64,000 nucleotides of DNA, taken from positions 21,762,001 through 21,826,000 of the forward strand of contig OZ316895.1 of NCBI GenBank assembly GCA_973895155.1, written 5' to 3'. Every line of letters starts with the position of its first letter. Positions within the stretch are counted from its first letter, which is position 1. The DNA is from Marsupella aquatica. Its lineage: Eukaryota > Marchantiophyta. The notes below the pieces were generated by a model. It worked only from the letters and a program-made list of their open reading frames with translations, was not told the origin of the DNA and ran no database searches. Below, piece after piece: positions 47,547 to 58,194 of this stretch. Both the position numbers and the translations under genes were made by a program.

Positions 47547-48285
47547 AGTCGGCTCTCTCTAAGTGCAAATTCAGTTGACGCAAAACCTGATAACTGCAAA
47601 GGCGTTCGGTTGCACTCATTTCGCACCTTTTGTACAAACAAGCCTCCACAACTTTACAAGTGAAGGCCTTGATATCTGGACATAAATACTTAATTTTATA
47701 AGTGCACAATCCCATTGCGATTCAATTACTGATAAGTGCACTGCATCTTTAGTAGAGTAAAGTGCCATTCTGGGTGGGGACCCAATTTAGGACACGGATG
47801 TACATTTTAGGGTGCAAAGGCTGATAACTGCAAGGCCTCCTGTTCTTCCTTTTTCATAGTGAGTTTGCGCACTCCTTTTGTACAGTGCAGTGCAAACAGG
47901 CCTCCACCACTTTATAGGCCAAATCCCTTGATAACTGTACATAAACATTCATTAATAAGGGCACAATCCCATCAATTTCGCTTACTGATAACTGCATGGC
48001 ATTTCTAAATAAAGTAAAAATTGCACTTATGGGTTGGGAAGCCAATTAAGACAGGGATTTACAGTTTAGGGTTCAAAACCCTGCTTACTGCAAGGTGTCC
48101 TGTTCTTCCTTTTTTCATAGGGAGTTTGCACTCCTTTAGCACCTTTTGCACAAAAAAGGCCTCAACAACATTAGAAGTGAGCCCTTGATAACTGTAGATG
48201 AACACTTCATTCCGGGTAAATTGCTTTTAGTAGAGTAGAAACTTGACTTATGGGTGGAACCCAGTTTTTGACAAGGATGTACACG
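47547..48285 (+). mobile_element. Amplified repeat related to the 7-kb TIR element
   Basis: It starts TA/CAGTCGGCTCTCTCTAAGTG, the same type of end as the element at 6988-7472. Three internal units of about 230-260 bp follow (near 47586, 47819, 48078), each with CTGATAACTGCAA-like, GTTTGCACTCCTTT, AGGCCTCCAC, CTTGATAACTGTA and AGTAGAGTAAA motifs. The matching stretch at 7.15-7.44 kb is on the opposite strand. The right end is not identifiable; the last unit runs into the 3' end of the minus-strand gene at 48.25 kb. Confidence 0.6.
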
Positions 48286-49408
48286 GGCTTCTCTTCTTTT
48301 CAATCGGATCTACATGAGTCCTCTTGTTGAAATTGTATGGCCTTGTGCGCAGCATTCCCCTATCATTTACATTTGGATAGAGATCATCCCTATCCACCGA
48401 CTCCATCCTCTCTGAACCTTCAACCAAAATGTCCGACAAAAATTTCCCATTTGCAAGTAGTTTTGTTGAATCAATTTGCCACCAAACCAAAGTAATTACT
48501 CCCCTATGGAAGTTGGGAAAGTATTGTGATTCCACCACATCTTTCACAGCAATCCCTACATGGTCCTCACCAAGCATTTCATCGTCAACCGCCGCCGTTT
48601 CTTGAGGCACAGTGATGGTCCCCGTGGCAACCCTATTGGTTCGATCTGAACCGATGTATAGTTCGACCAACTCTGACATCCAATTTGACCGTTGGAAATA
48701 GTCACAATTAGTTTTAGAAATTTCAGCTGAGGGAGACTCCACAACAAAACTCCGCTCTATGTTGATATCATCACCCGCATCCTTCTTTGAGAAACTCTTT
48801 CTACTTCGGACATCTGCCACGTCCCAGAGAACCCATGAGTCTTTTGCCTCGTCAATTGTTTCAGCCCCACTGTGTTTGTAAGGTAAAACCCTACTCCCAT
48901 GAATGACATTAGTGACCCTCACACTGATCCGTGATTCACCAAGTAAAATGTTGTGACATCTTTCCATTGGATTTGTATTGAAAACAACTCCAAGGGCTAC
49001 ACAACACCCAAAGATGAACATTTCAACCTCATCCCCTTGCCTCGGAGTGGTCGATGAGTCCTCCTCTACAATTGGATTTTTCTCCAAATTACTCTCGGGT
49101 CTATTTGAACAACTACCTACACTAATGCGTTTTTGAGAATTTGTTGTCGTTAATAGATATGCGCAAGACAAATCCCAAATAACGCAAGAATCAATGGCAT
49201 CAAAAAGGTTTTCTGCCCGAGGCATCGGAAATGGTAGTTTTGTGGTTCGGTCAAAAACTTTCTCAATGAGAACTCCCATTCGATTCTCTCTCAACAATAT
49301 CTTTTGAACACTATCTTGCGGGTTGACTTTTTGAACTGTCTCGCTCGCAACATCGTAACCATCATTTGTCAATATCATATTGTCTTCTCTCAAAAATATT
49401 TCGGTCAT
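48248..49408 (-). CDS. Protein with three DUF8039-like repeats
   Basis: A single open frame of 386 codons starts with ATG at 49408. Three internal repeats follow the same plan: Val/Ala-Gly strand, LGE or LRE with V-x-V-x-x-V, a Pro, then a Trp-Asp ending. The landmarks are LLRENRMGVLIEKV ... CVIWD (about 38-80), CCVALGVVFNT ... LGESRISVRVTNV ... WVLWD (about 133-195) and RVATGTITV ... LGEDHVGIAVKDV ... LVWW (about 256-310). This resembles DUF8039 domains found in plant proteins linked to En/Spm-type transposons; I assign it by pattern only. Function unknown. The last 15 codons overlap repeat DNA, and the codons at 48372-48396 consist of one of the local palindromes, so the C-terminus may be acquired sequence. 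It is divergent from the ParB-methyltransferase gene. Confidence 0.5.
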   Translation of the reverse strand: MTEIFLREDNMILTNDGYDVASETVQKVNPQDSVQKILLRENRMGVLIEKVFDRTTKLPFPMPRAENLFDAIDSCVIWDLSCAYLLTTTNSQKRISVGSCSNRPESNLEKNPIVEEDSSTTPRQGDEVEMFIFGCCVALGVVFNTNPMERCHNILLGESRISVRVTNVIHGSRVLPYKHSGAETIDEAKDSWVLWDVADVRSRKSFSKKDAGDDINIERSFVVESPSAEISKTNCDYFQRSNWMSELVELYIGSDRTNRVATGTITVPQETAAVDDEMLGEDHVGIAVKDVVESQYFPNFHRGVITLVWWQIDSTKLLANGKFLSDILVEGSERMESVDRDDLYPNVNDRGMLRTRPYNFNKRTHVDPIEKKRSPCTSLSKTGFHP

Positions 49409-49597
49409 TCCTATAACGTATTCACCTGCACAATTTTAAATGTAAAGTATTAGTTAAGAATGGTCCCAACTAGGAAGCACATAGGTGTCAACCCTCTCCA
49501 AGGACAGTGCGCATATCGGGATTATCCCCATCAAGAAAAATAATAGGTCCCCCAAAAGTCCCTATCTAGCCCTAAGATCCCTGATCCCAATTTAGAC
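49409..49597. promoter_or_regulatory. Probable promoter side of the DUF8039-like gene
   Basis: This is the 190-bp stretch between the minus-strand ATG and the palindrome array. No core promoter motif can be assigned. Confidence 0.3.
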
Positions 49598-50180
49598 GTC
49601 GGATAGGGATGATCCCTGTCCAAACGACGGATAGGGTCTGTCAGTGTCCAAACGGCGAACAAGGATCATCCCTGCCTAAACGGCGGATAGTGTCTGTCAC
49701 TGTCCAAAAGGCGGACACGCCTGATCCCTGTCCAAATGGTGGATCGGGTCTATTCCCTGTCCAAACAACTGACAAGGATGATTCAAGGAAACTTTTCATA
49801 TTGGGGTCCAATCAAGCAAATACCTCAAACGGCGGACAGGGATCATCCGGAGAACGACCGCGGACACGGATCCCTATTGAAAGGGTAGACAGGGATCATC
49901 CCTATCAAAACGGCGGACAGGGACCATCCCTATCCAAACGGTGGACAGGGATCATCCCTATCCAAACAACGAATACGGATCATTATCCAACCAGAGGATC
50001 CAAACGGCGAATACGGATCATTATCCAACCAGAGGATCCAAACTGTAGAGGATCCAATAAAGTGCTATAGTTCATATGGTCCTCTACAGTACTCTACGGT
50101 GGACAGGGATCATCCCTATCCAAACAGCAGATAGAGATGATCCCTATCCAGATAGCAAACAGGGATGACCCTTGTACGGA
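49598..50180. repeat. Array of short palindromes
   Basis: At least ten copies of GGAYAGGGATSATCCCTRTCC and decayed variants are separated by AAACGGCGG-like linkers, giving a local period of 28-29 bp (clear copies at 49886-49906, 49914-49935, 49943-49963, 50101-50121, 50130-50149). Each unit is self-complementary around one central base, unlike CRISPR repeats, and the linkers are repeats rather than unique spacers. The same palindrome family recurs across 48.37-56.06 kb. Confidence 0.9.
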
Positions 50181-51079
50181 CAATTGACTCTACACACTAA
50201 TTTAATGTTTGAGCAAAGAACGGTTGGATTGAGATTATCCCAATCGTGAGTTGGGCTGGGATTTTTTCACTTCAACCTTAACTTAGATATAGTAATTCCT
50301 AAATTTGCGAATATCAATGGAATATGCTACAATTCTATAATTAGGTTTAAAGTTACCTATAATGGAAATGATTCTTGAACCCAAAACTCAATTTAGTTTA
50401 TGTTGTCAAACCAAGGATTAAAATACTGTGTTGAAGGGGTAGTTATCAGTAACCAGGTAAACTAAATGCTTCAGGGGAGTGGAAGAAATTAAAACTAGAT
50501 GTTCTGTCTGGAAAACAAGAGTGTCTCAATGGGGCTCCGTAATGAACTGACCTGGTTGAGGAACAGAACAAAAATCTAGAAATGAAAATACCAAATGAGG
50601 ACCAGCCGGACAACCCCAAGTATCTTATACAAGTTGTTGAAGATCGCCCTTATGGATAAGGCGATGCGTGATCAGCCTTAAGCAACGGCGAGTGGATTAG
50701 GTCGGGCGACGCACTTTAGGGCAGCCGTGCATTTAGGGTTTTCCACTCGCCTCGGCCTCCCACGTGTTCAGTGTGCCTTGCCTCGCCTCGGGGGGTAAAG
50801 GAGGCAGGAGGTCCCACTTGGGCCTCATTCTTCATTCCCTCCTCGCTCCTTGCTCGCTCTCCTCCCTCCTCCGTCCGCTCCTCCTCTTCTCCACTCTTGC
50901 TCTTGCGCTCCTTTGCTCGCTCCTCCGCCTCATTCGCTTCCAATCTCCTTCGCTCCGACGCCTCTGCACTCCTTCGCTCTGCCTCCGCACTAAAGTTTAT
51001 CCCCATAGCCGCCACGTTAATTGCCCTAGATCTAACGCTCTGCAATCCTCCACGTGTCCATAAGGCCACGTGTCACACG
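50181..51079. promoter_or_regulatory. Upstream region of the ParB-methyltransferase gene
   Basis: It is AT-rich to 50640, then strongly CT-rich (50820-50990), typical of a plant leader. Frames open through the CT-rich part on both strands are low complexity and not treated as coding. Confidence 0.4.
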
Positions 51080-54000
51080 ATGGAGCCATCCAGACCTATT
51101 CCAGTGTGTCTCGTCAGTGAGCCAACAGAGGAGACAGACCTCTCATCCATTGAGGACATGGTGGAGACGGCCCTCGAGGATTCCAGAGCCTTTCAATCGC
51201 TCAATCCAAGTGAGTATCCCAGTAACAAGTTGAATATTTGTATGGTGGACAGAGATGATCCCTGTCCAAGTAGAGTCCAAATAGAAGATAGTCATCTTTA
51301 TTAGACAGAGATGATCTCTATCCAAATGGATGGAGATCATCCCTGTCCAATTGCATAGATATCATTTATTTCCAAACTGACGATAGAGGATGTCCTATCA
51401 GACGATGCTGAGGACCTTTATTAGGAATTGGATAGAGATGATCCCTGTCCAAGTAGAGGATAGAGATGATAATAACGATCGTCAGTATCCTCTCATTGAA
51501 CAGAGATGATCTTTATTACAAATTGGACAGAGATCATCGCTGTCCAAATAGAGGATAGAGATGATCCCTGTCCAATTTTTGTCAATTACAAAAGTAAGAT
51601 TTCCAAACTAATATGCCTAGATGGGACTATTGCAGGGAGCTATCTAAATGCATTGAAACCACAGATTTCAGACGCAGATTGCTCCGAGGGAGTCTTGTTG
51701 GAGCAGAGCAGAGAAGATTTTCGTTGGGGCCTTGAGTTCTCCAAAGTTGATTTTGATTTCCTTAGCACGTCAACGAGACGGGATCCCATTTTGTGCATAA
51801 AGGTCAGAACTGTAGATCAGGAGACTCTTGTACTCGGACCTGTAGTCTTCATTGGAATTGAAGGAAGAGGGTTTGTTTCCATCATTCTTGAGCTCCATAA
51901 AAGGATACGATGGGTTAAATTACATCTACCATCAAAGGCGTATTCTTCAGAATTCAATGTTGAGTGGTCTGCAGCTGGAGAACTTGGCGTGTTGGCAATG
52001 GGCTTTTTCCCTAAGTCGAATTCAACTCAAAAGGTGACTGTTGGAGTGAAGGGGATTCTTCCACTTGACATCATGTATGGGTTTCAATATGTGAAGCTTA
52101 ATATGCATAAACACCAAGGGAATTATACATTTCCGGTGACATGGATTTTAAATAATTTGCTTGACAAGGCAGGATTCCTATCATCGGAATCAGGTGTTTT
52201 CCTTGACAAGAAAATTATATTTGCGGAGGAGTTTGCAATGGATAATGCAAAAAAGTGGGTAGAATCATTACCCAAGCCTACAAGTGTTGCACTAGTAGTG
52301 GTGAACAAGCCTACAAATGTTGCACCAGTAGTGGTGAACAAGCCTCCAGTAGTTGTTAACAAAGAAGTTCCGAAGCCTAGAAAAATATCTCAGGAGACAA
52401 CAACCGGGACTGCAGGAACAACGGCCGGGACAGCCTCCAAACAAGTGGTAGGGAAGCGAAGACAAAGAGAGAAGAAGGAGCGCAAGAAAACTGAGACACT
52501 GCCGAAGGAACCCGAGAAGAAGCCAGTAAAGAAGAAACATAAAACTGACAAGACTATTGCGCGGTCAACTCCGACGGATGTACAGATGCTCCCAAAGGAT
52601 GAGGGAGACAAACTTGATGCCACGGAGGAGAAGAAGGTCTTAGAAGGGAATGATGTTCTCCAAAGAATAGAGCAGTACTATACTTTTGGGATAAATGAAA
52701 TATTTTCTATTCCAGTGGAGAAAATTTATCCAACTCCGGCAAGGTTATGTTACAGGATGCTCAACAGTGCCCATGTGAAGCACATAGCCGAATCCATGGT
52801 GAAAAACCCTGGACATGAACCTCATGTTGCGGACCTTCTTCCTTACAATCCAAAACTTAGAAAGTTGCTTCATTTTGACAGCACGGAGAACGACCGCAAA
52901 GACCTTCTTGGAGGAGTGAAGAAAGGCAAGATTGTTTTCCTTGCCGTCAGTGGGCAACATTCTGCTAGGGCGGGCAAATGGGTTCTTGAGTGGGCCAAAA
53001 CTGATGCCAAGCTCACAGTTTTGGCAAAAAAGTTAAAATATAGGAAGGCTAGATTATTGTCAGACCTTACGCCATCGGCTATACTGGTTGAGCACTCAAT
53101 GAGATCAAATGCCATCAATTCTTCGATGGTGTTTCAATCGTGCTTCAAAGATACAATTGTTCATGCAAGAAAACAATTCCTTGAAACTGGAAGACCAAGA
53201 AAGTCAAAGCACGGGGACAACAAATCAAACGCCCAAGAGAGTCAAAAATTTCAGGTGAGAAACATTTTTCTTGTTTGGACAGAGATGGTCTCTGTCCAAG
53301 AGTGTGACCGTCCGTTACATTGATTTTAGTTCAATATGTTTTTGGTTATGACTTGGATGGAAATGGTCTCTGTCCAAGAGTGAGACCTTCCATTCTGTAG
53401 ATTTTACTTCATTCTACTTTTGGTTATGGCTTGGACGGAGATGGTCTCTGTCCAAGCAAGCGATTGTGTGTTGTCAAATCTCATTGATTGTAGATAACTT
53501 ACAATGTTCATTCTCCCTAATTTTTGATTGTAGGATTATCTGGCATTGGCAAGGATGACCATGGGGAGAAAAGACTTGAAAATGTATACTGGTTACTTTT
53601 TGCCGAGAATGATCTTTTCGAGTTATGGCGGTAGTGTGCCAGATGTGGATTGATGGAAAACTTCCTGATGGGGCTGGTACACAGGGAAACAAAAGGTCCG
53701 AAAAGGCGATAACCGTCGCCATGTTTCGTTGTTTTGATGGTGAAATCTCAAATAGAGATTTGACCAGAATTTTGAACAAGGTGAAGTCGGGTCAGATTTT
53801 ATTGAAGAAAGATCCGACTAATAAGTCAGATGTTCCAGCGATGGAGGAGTTTGCAAAGGAGGTGAAGATATTGATCAAATTGAAGTCTCTTATTGGAGAT
53901 TACTACTTCAAAAAGGATCCAAAACACTTCCCAGCAGATACTGATTGGGCTAAAGTGATTGAAGTCCTCCCATTATTGGGTCCCGATTCGGAGTTGAACA

Positions 54001-55859
54001 GGTGCCGAAGAGCAGCTGGCGATGTATGGTTGACAAATTTGTTGAAGTCGAATCATACAAAGGAGAGTGAGATATTGCCAATGACATTGGTGATGCGTCT
54101 AGATGATATTTACTGTCAAAAGTTTGGCGGTGGGACAAGTTCTCGAACCCAGCCGTGGGTCACATTTTTTAGTAACAACCTACTGAAGACTGTGGATCCG
54201 GAGTCGTTGGAAGAACAATCTCCAACATGCCCTCTTGCAATTGTTGATTTCAGCCGACTTCAGCAAAAAGAGTGGACTGAAGTAGAGATTTTGGTCCTCT
54301 TCCAATATATAGTAGAGTTACCACGAAATCCTACCATTGTTGTGATGATAACTGTCCATCCGGGTTATCTTGTACTGAATGTCCTAAGCGCTCTTCGTAA
54401 ATTAGGACATTCAAAAACTCTGAGTATTCACATTGAGTATGGGAGTTATTACCGAGATGATCAACCTCACCCTCAGGACTTATGTTGGAAGGGAGGAATA
54501 GAAGAGGTTATCTTTGCCGGAATTTCTTGCGAGGAGAACGTCAACTGGGATGAAGTGTACGGTACTGATTTCGTGGTTGAGAAGGTCAAGGGAAAGGGGA
54601 AGGCCAAGGACGCGGACGAGGAGTCATTGCATGAAGATCTAAAAAATATGATGACCCCAGAAGAGGCGGCAATCCTTCTGCACATGGCACCTCAATTTGA
54701 GACTGTCGGCGCTCGGGGTGGGTGGGTGAATCCTCACGCCAAACCCACACGGATGATCCAAAAGATCATCCAAACACTGTCCGAGCCGGGGGATTTGATT
54801 CTTGACTTTTTCTCTGGCGGTCAAGTGATGAAGGCATCCCTTTTTTCTCAACGTGAATGTTTTGTTTATTGTGACTCTCAACATGAGAGACATTTTGTGG
54901 AAGCATACGCTTCGTTCCTTTGTGAGAAGGTTCCCACCATCAAAGATCGTTATGATCGCTATGTCGGTGGAAGTTCTAGACATTGGGAACCCTCTTCTGC
55001 CGCTGTTGCTATTGAGGATGAATCAGATGGTGATCAAGAAGATGGAGCTGACCAATCAGTCAAAGACGATGGGCCATCAGAGGCATACGTGAAGAATTTG
55101 GATGACCGAGTTGGCGAGGGTGAAAATATTGACCTTGTGGACGACGATATGATTGTTGGATCTGCACCTTGTAGTTCACCAATTACAGATGCTGCCCCCA
55201 TGGGCCCCAACAAGGGCCAATATAATGATAACTTGGATAGAGATGGTCTCCATCCACAAGTGCCTGGACAAGAGATGGAAGTTGATACTTTTGAAAAACT
55301 TTCTTCAAACAACCTTCTCAATCAAGGTGCGGAGAGGCATGGTGAGTCCAATGAACTCGAAACATTGGGATTGAGACCACAGCCCATCCAAATAGCTGAC
55401 ATTCCCGTGAATGAAGCAAGTGCATCCACGACTGCTGACAACCAGGCAGGTGCTTCAATTTGTCCCAATACACTCTTTTCCTCTTCTGATGACAAATTGG
55501 TGTTTGTTCGATCACAATCAAGAAGTCCCGTTATCCTTCCACTCTCAAAAAAGAAAGGGAAGAGAGTAGGATCAACTGGATATAAGTCACTTGAATATGA
55601 TTGCCAATGTTACGTGTGGAAAAGTGGACCCGATGTAGGAACTGAAGTTGCGTTGGATGCTGCTCAATCAATTTTGAACAATGACTCGTACAAAAAGCAC
55701 AAGAAAGATCCAACTTATAGAAGTGGAGAATTGGGATTGATAACTCCGGTTTGGTCTGCACCTTATTGGGTAGAGGAGAGTACCTCCGATGTCAATTATG
55801 AGATCCAACAAGAACTCGGTGATGATATCTTGATTGATGAATATGGATCGCATTGTTAG
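51080..55859 (+). CDS. ParB-like / beta-class DNA methyltransferase-like protein
   Basis: Exons 51080-51209, 51636-53254 and 53534-55859 (GT-AG, phases 1 and 0). Residues 45-260 are unrecognised. Next come VVVNKP repeats and Lys/Arg-rich, NLS-like stretches (about 255-350). A ParB/Srx-like domain follows (about 398-545: SIPVEKIYPTPARL, HVKHIAESMV, VSGQHSARAGKWV). The third exon carries a methyltransferase-like fold in beta-class order: motif IV region CPLAIVDFS (54225-54254), then motif X with PTRMIQKIIQ and EPGDLILDFFSGGQV (54745-54828). The usual DPPY is VDFS and the usual F-x-GSGT is FSGGQV, so catalysis is doubtful. ParB-methyltransferase fusions are known from phages and bacteria. Between about 53614 and 53658 the frame changes by one base (stop TGA ends the first frame), so a sequencing error, missed intron or true mutation splits the gene. 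Protein function is unproven. Confidence 0.6.
51247..51575. repeat. Palindromes in intron 1 of the ParB-methyltransferase gene
   Basis: Copies occur at 51247-51267, 51303-51323, 51328-51348, 51428-51452, 51523-51547 and 51553-51575, plus fragments. Their half-site is TTGGACAGAGAT with pyrimidine/purine swaps. Most have GATC at or beside the centre. Confidence 0.88.
53275..53455. repeat. Three palindromes at exact 78-bp spacing in intron 2
   Basis: 25-bp palindromes lie at 53275-53299, 53353-53377 and 53431-53455, each TTGGA(C/T)-G-GATGGTCTCTGTCCAA in form. The segment between them (GAGACCTTCC..., TTTTGGTTATG) is repeated too, so this is a 78-bp tandem repeat centred on the palindrome. Confidence 0.92.
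55233..55256. repeat. Palindrome copy inside exon 3
   Basis: A copy of the same family (TTGGATAGAGATGGTCTCCA...) lies within coding sequence and is translated as LDRDGLHPQ, in a low-complexity tail. Confidence 0.8.
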
Positions 55860-56014
55860 CCAAGGTCTAGATTGAGCGATGTGACCTTATCAATTTGATA
55901 TAATATAGTCTGTATAATTATACTTCAAGTTTAACAATTAGAGCATCAGTATCAATATCCATCTCCTCTTTACGGTTTCTCAATGAATCTGATCAGTATG
56001 CAGATATATTTTCT

Positions 56015-57150
56015 TTGTGGTTGGCCACTTGTGTTGGATTGACAGAGATGATCTCTATCCAAACTTCAAATGTGGTTTTATCTCTAAGATTGGTATTTGT
56101 TGCACTTGCAAAACCAAGACCTTGTTCCATCAAACGCAAATTGTTGATTTTGGATCTTAACAAAATACTTTGGGATTCAGTTGAATTCCAAAGCAAGGGC
56201 AAATCTAGAAATGTTGTGATCCCAAGTGGAGTGCATTGGGATAGAAAAAATGGAATTAGTTGCATGTACACAGAAAGGCCAGGCTCCATGAGTTTCTAAA
56301 GTTGGTTTTTGACCGATTTGACATTGCAATTTGGACATGTGCTTGGGTACATCGAACAGTGAAAATGCTGAACATGATGTTCACTGCTGAGGAGCGGTTG
56401 AAACTTAAGTTTGTATTCACACAAGTGGAAGCCTTTGACACGGGCATTCAAATGCGTGACATTACAAACGGAAAGGCAAATGTGCTACTGAAGGATTTTT
56501 GGGTGGTATGGAGTGGATTTGGAAATCTATATGATGAAACCAACACCCTCCTTGTGGATGACTCCCCCCTTAAGGCATTTGCCAACCCAAGCATGACCGG
56601 ACTATTTCCAGTGCCCTACACGCATGCCAATGGTGGAGATAATTTTCTTCTAACAATTCTTTGGCCTTGTCTTGAGAAACTATCCCATGCAAGTGACATT
56701 AGATGTTATCTTCTTCTTAACTCTCCACTGTGGTCTCTATTGCACATAAAGAGAGACAAGGTAAAAAATGAAATTACTTATGATCAACTTAGTAAGAGAT
56801 GTGCAACAAAAATTTGGAAATCACAGTTTACGCATAGTGTGTTGGACCTCAATAGCAATGAGATTCCTTGGAACGTGAAGCATCGTATATGTAGTTTACG
56901 TCCTGAGGCAGAACTTGATGATGCACTTGTCACGTCACTTGCTAAAGCATTTGTAGGAAGGGACTATTCAGGTCCGCATAGAGAAAATCCCAGACACTTT
57001 TTGCGGGAGATTATAGCCATTAGAAATAACACCACCAAGTTTCAGCTCCCTGAAGATAAAGGGACTTGCAAGGTCCGTGACACTAGGGTAGATAGTAAAG
57101 GAGACAGGGGCACGTGCTCAAATACACATTGTAAGGAGCACTTTGTTTAG
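56015..57150 (+). pseudogene. FCP1/NIF-type HAD phosphatase-like gene, frameshifted
   Basis: The N-terminal frame (to 56299) has KRKLLILDLNKILWD, the position of the HAD DxDx(T/V) nucleophile motif. The second Asp is replaced by Asn, as in some plant NIF-like relatives, so acid catalysis is probably lost. The downstream frame (from 56260) has LHEFLKLVFDRFDIAIWTC, LLVDDSPLKAFANPS (the second HAD Asp pair) and a family-typical tail through 57150. The two frames meet at about 56282, where RPG in one continues as LHEFL in the other; one base is missing. Without that lesion it would be one continuous domain. A palindrome core (56041-56059) lies near the upstream end, where the true start is unclear. 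The cellular role is unknown. Confidence 0.7.
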
Positions 57151-57620
57151 AGATATGACTCATGTTAAGCCCCTTAGATAGAAGAAATACATTGTAAATT
57201 TGGAGATAATTGTATATTATTTTATAATCTATTTGGAGTTATGTCATTTTGTTCACACATATTCAAGGGTTTATTTGTGCTGAAATGTTTTTATAAGTAT
57301 GATCTCTATCCTACTATTCTTTGTGAATTCATAAATAATGATCTCTATCCTATTATTCTTTGTGAATGAATAAATGATATAATATGTATTATTTATTAAT
57401 ATAATACTTATATGATTTGGCCTATAAAGTGTACATTTAGAGACCAAAAAGTGTACATTTGGGTTTCTTAAAGTATATATTTGGGGACATGAAAGTGTAC
57501 ATTTCAACACTGATTTGTGAACAAAAGAAAATACACCTTTAATGAATAGGCTGATTTTTTGGATTTCATAGTGCAACCATTTTTGAAATATGACTGTGAA
57601 TGATTGATATTTATTACAGG
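57151..57620 (+). repeat. AT-rich spacer with a 22-bp minisatellite
   Basis: AAAGTGTACATTT-like units start at 57426, 57448, 57470 and 57492, exactly 22 bp apart. Just upstream ATGATCTCTATCCTA occurs at 57299 and 57338 (39-bp duplication), each carrying a half palindrome of the 48-56 kb family. No gene is seen. Confidence 0.7.
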
Positions 57621-58194
57621 TTACCCATGCCTCTCATTCGAAGAAGCCTCCGAGATGAACAAATGCTCGCTAGAGCCAAGGGGCAAAGGAACAGACGTGC
57701 AAGGATAATTAATGAGCCTGAATTTGGGCCTCTTATGACACGACATGGGTCTACCTCTAGGGATGAAGCAAATTTATTTTCTTCTCATAAACCATGAGTA
57801 AAATTTAATTCTACTTTGAAATGTAAATAACATTTTATGTTGTTTATTGTTCTCCACTAGGGAACCATCTCACAATGAAGATGATATAGTGCCTCCACAA
57901 ATTACGATCAACCCACCACGCCGTCGCACAAGTCGTGTTCCACATCTGCCAACTATGTATGTTGAGAACTCTTGAATTTTACAGTTCAAACTTCTACTTT
58001 GTTAAAGTTTATTGTTGGACTGTTTATTAGATCTAATAGTTTATTATTTAGAGGATTTGACAGGATTTTGAGTGATTGGTTATTTAAAAGAAACGGGAGA
58101 TAATGGGCTTATCCTTGGTTTTGATTGGTTTTTCAGCAACCTAGCACGTTGCCGCATATTTGATGTGTATCATGTGTTTCAGCATACTTGAAAC
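57621..58194 (+). pseudogene. Helitron gene, putative 5' exons
   Basis: Short Arg-rich open pieces (MPLIRRSLRDEQMLARAKGQ near 57625; PPQITINPPRRRTSRVPHLP near 57894) sit before the recognisable Helitron sequence in the same direction. They may be 5' exons, but family motifs are absent here. Confidence 0.35.

Noticed and set aside
49598-50180. CRISPR array
   Set aside because: The 28-29-bp period looked suggestive, but repeats and linkers are both repetitive, spacers are not unique, and the genome is eukaryotic with no cas genes.
50716-51069. Minus-strand Glu/Arg-rich coding frame
   Set aside because: It is the complement of the CT-rich leader of the ParB-methyltransferase gene and is low complexity.
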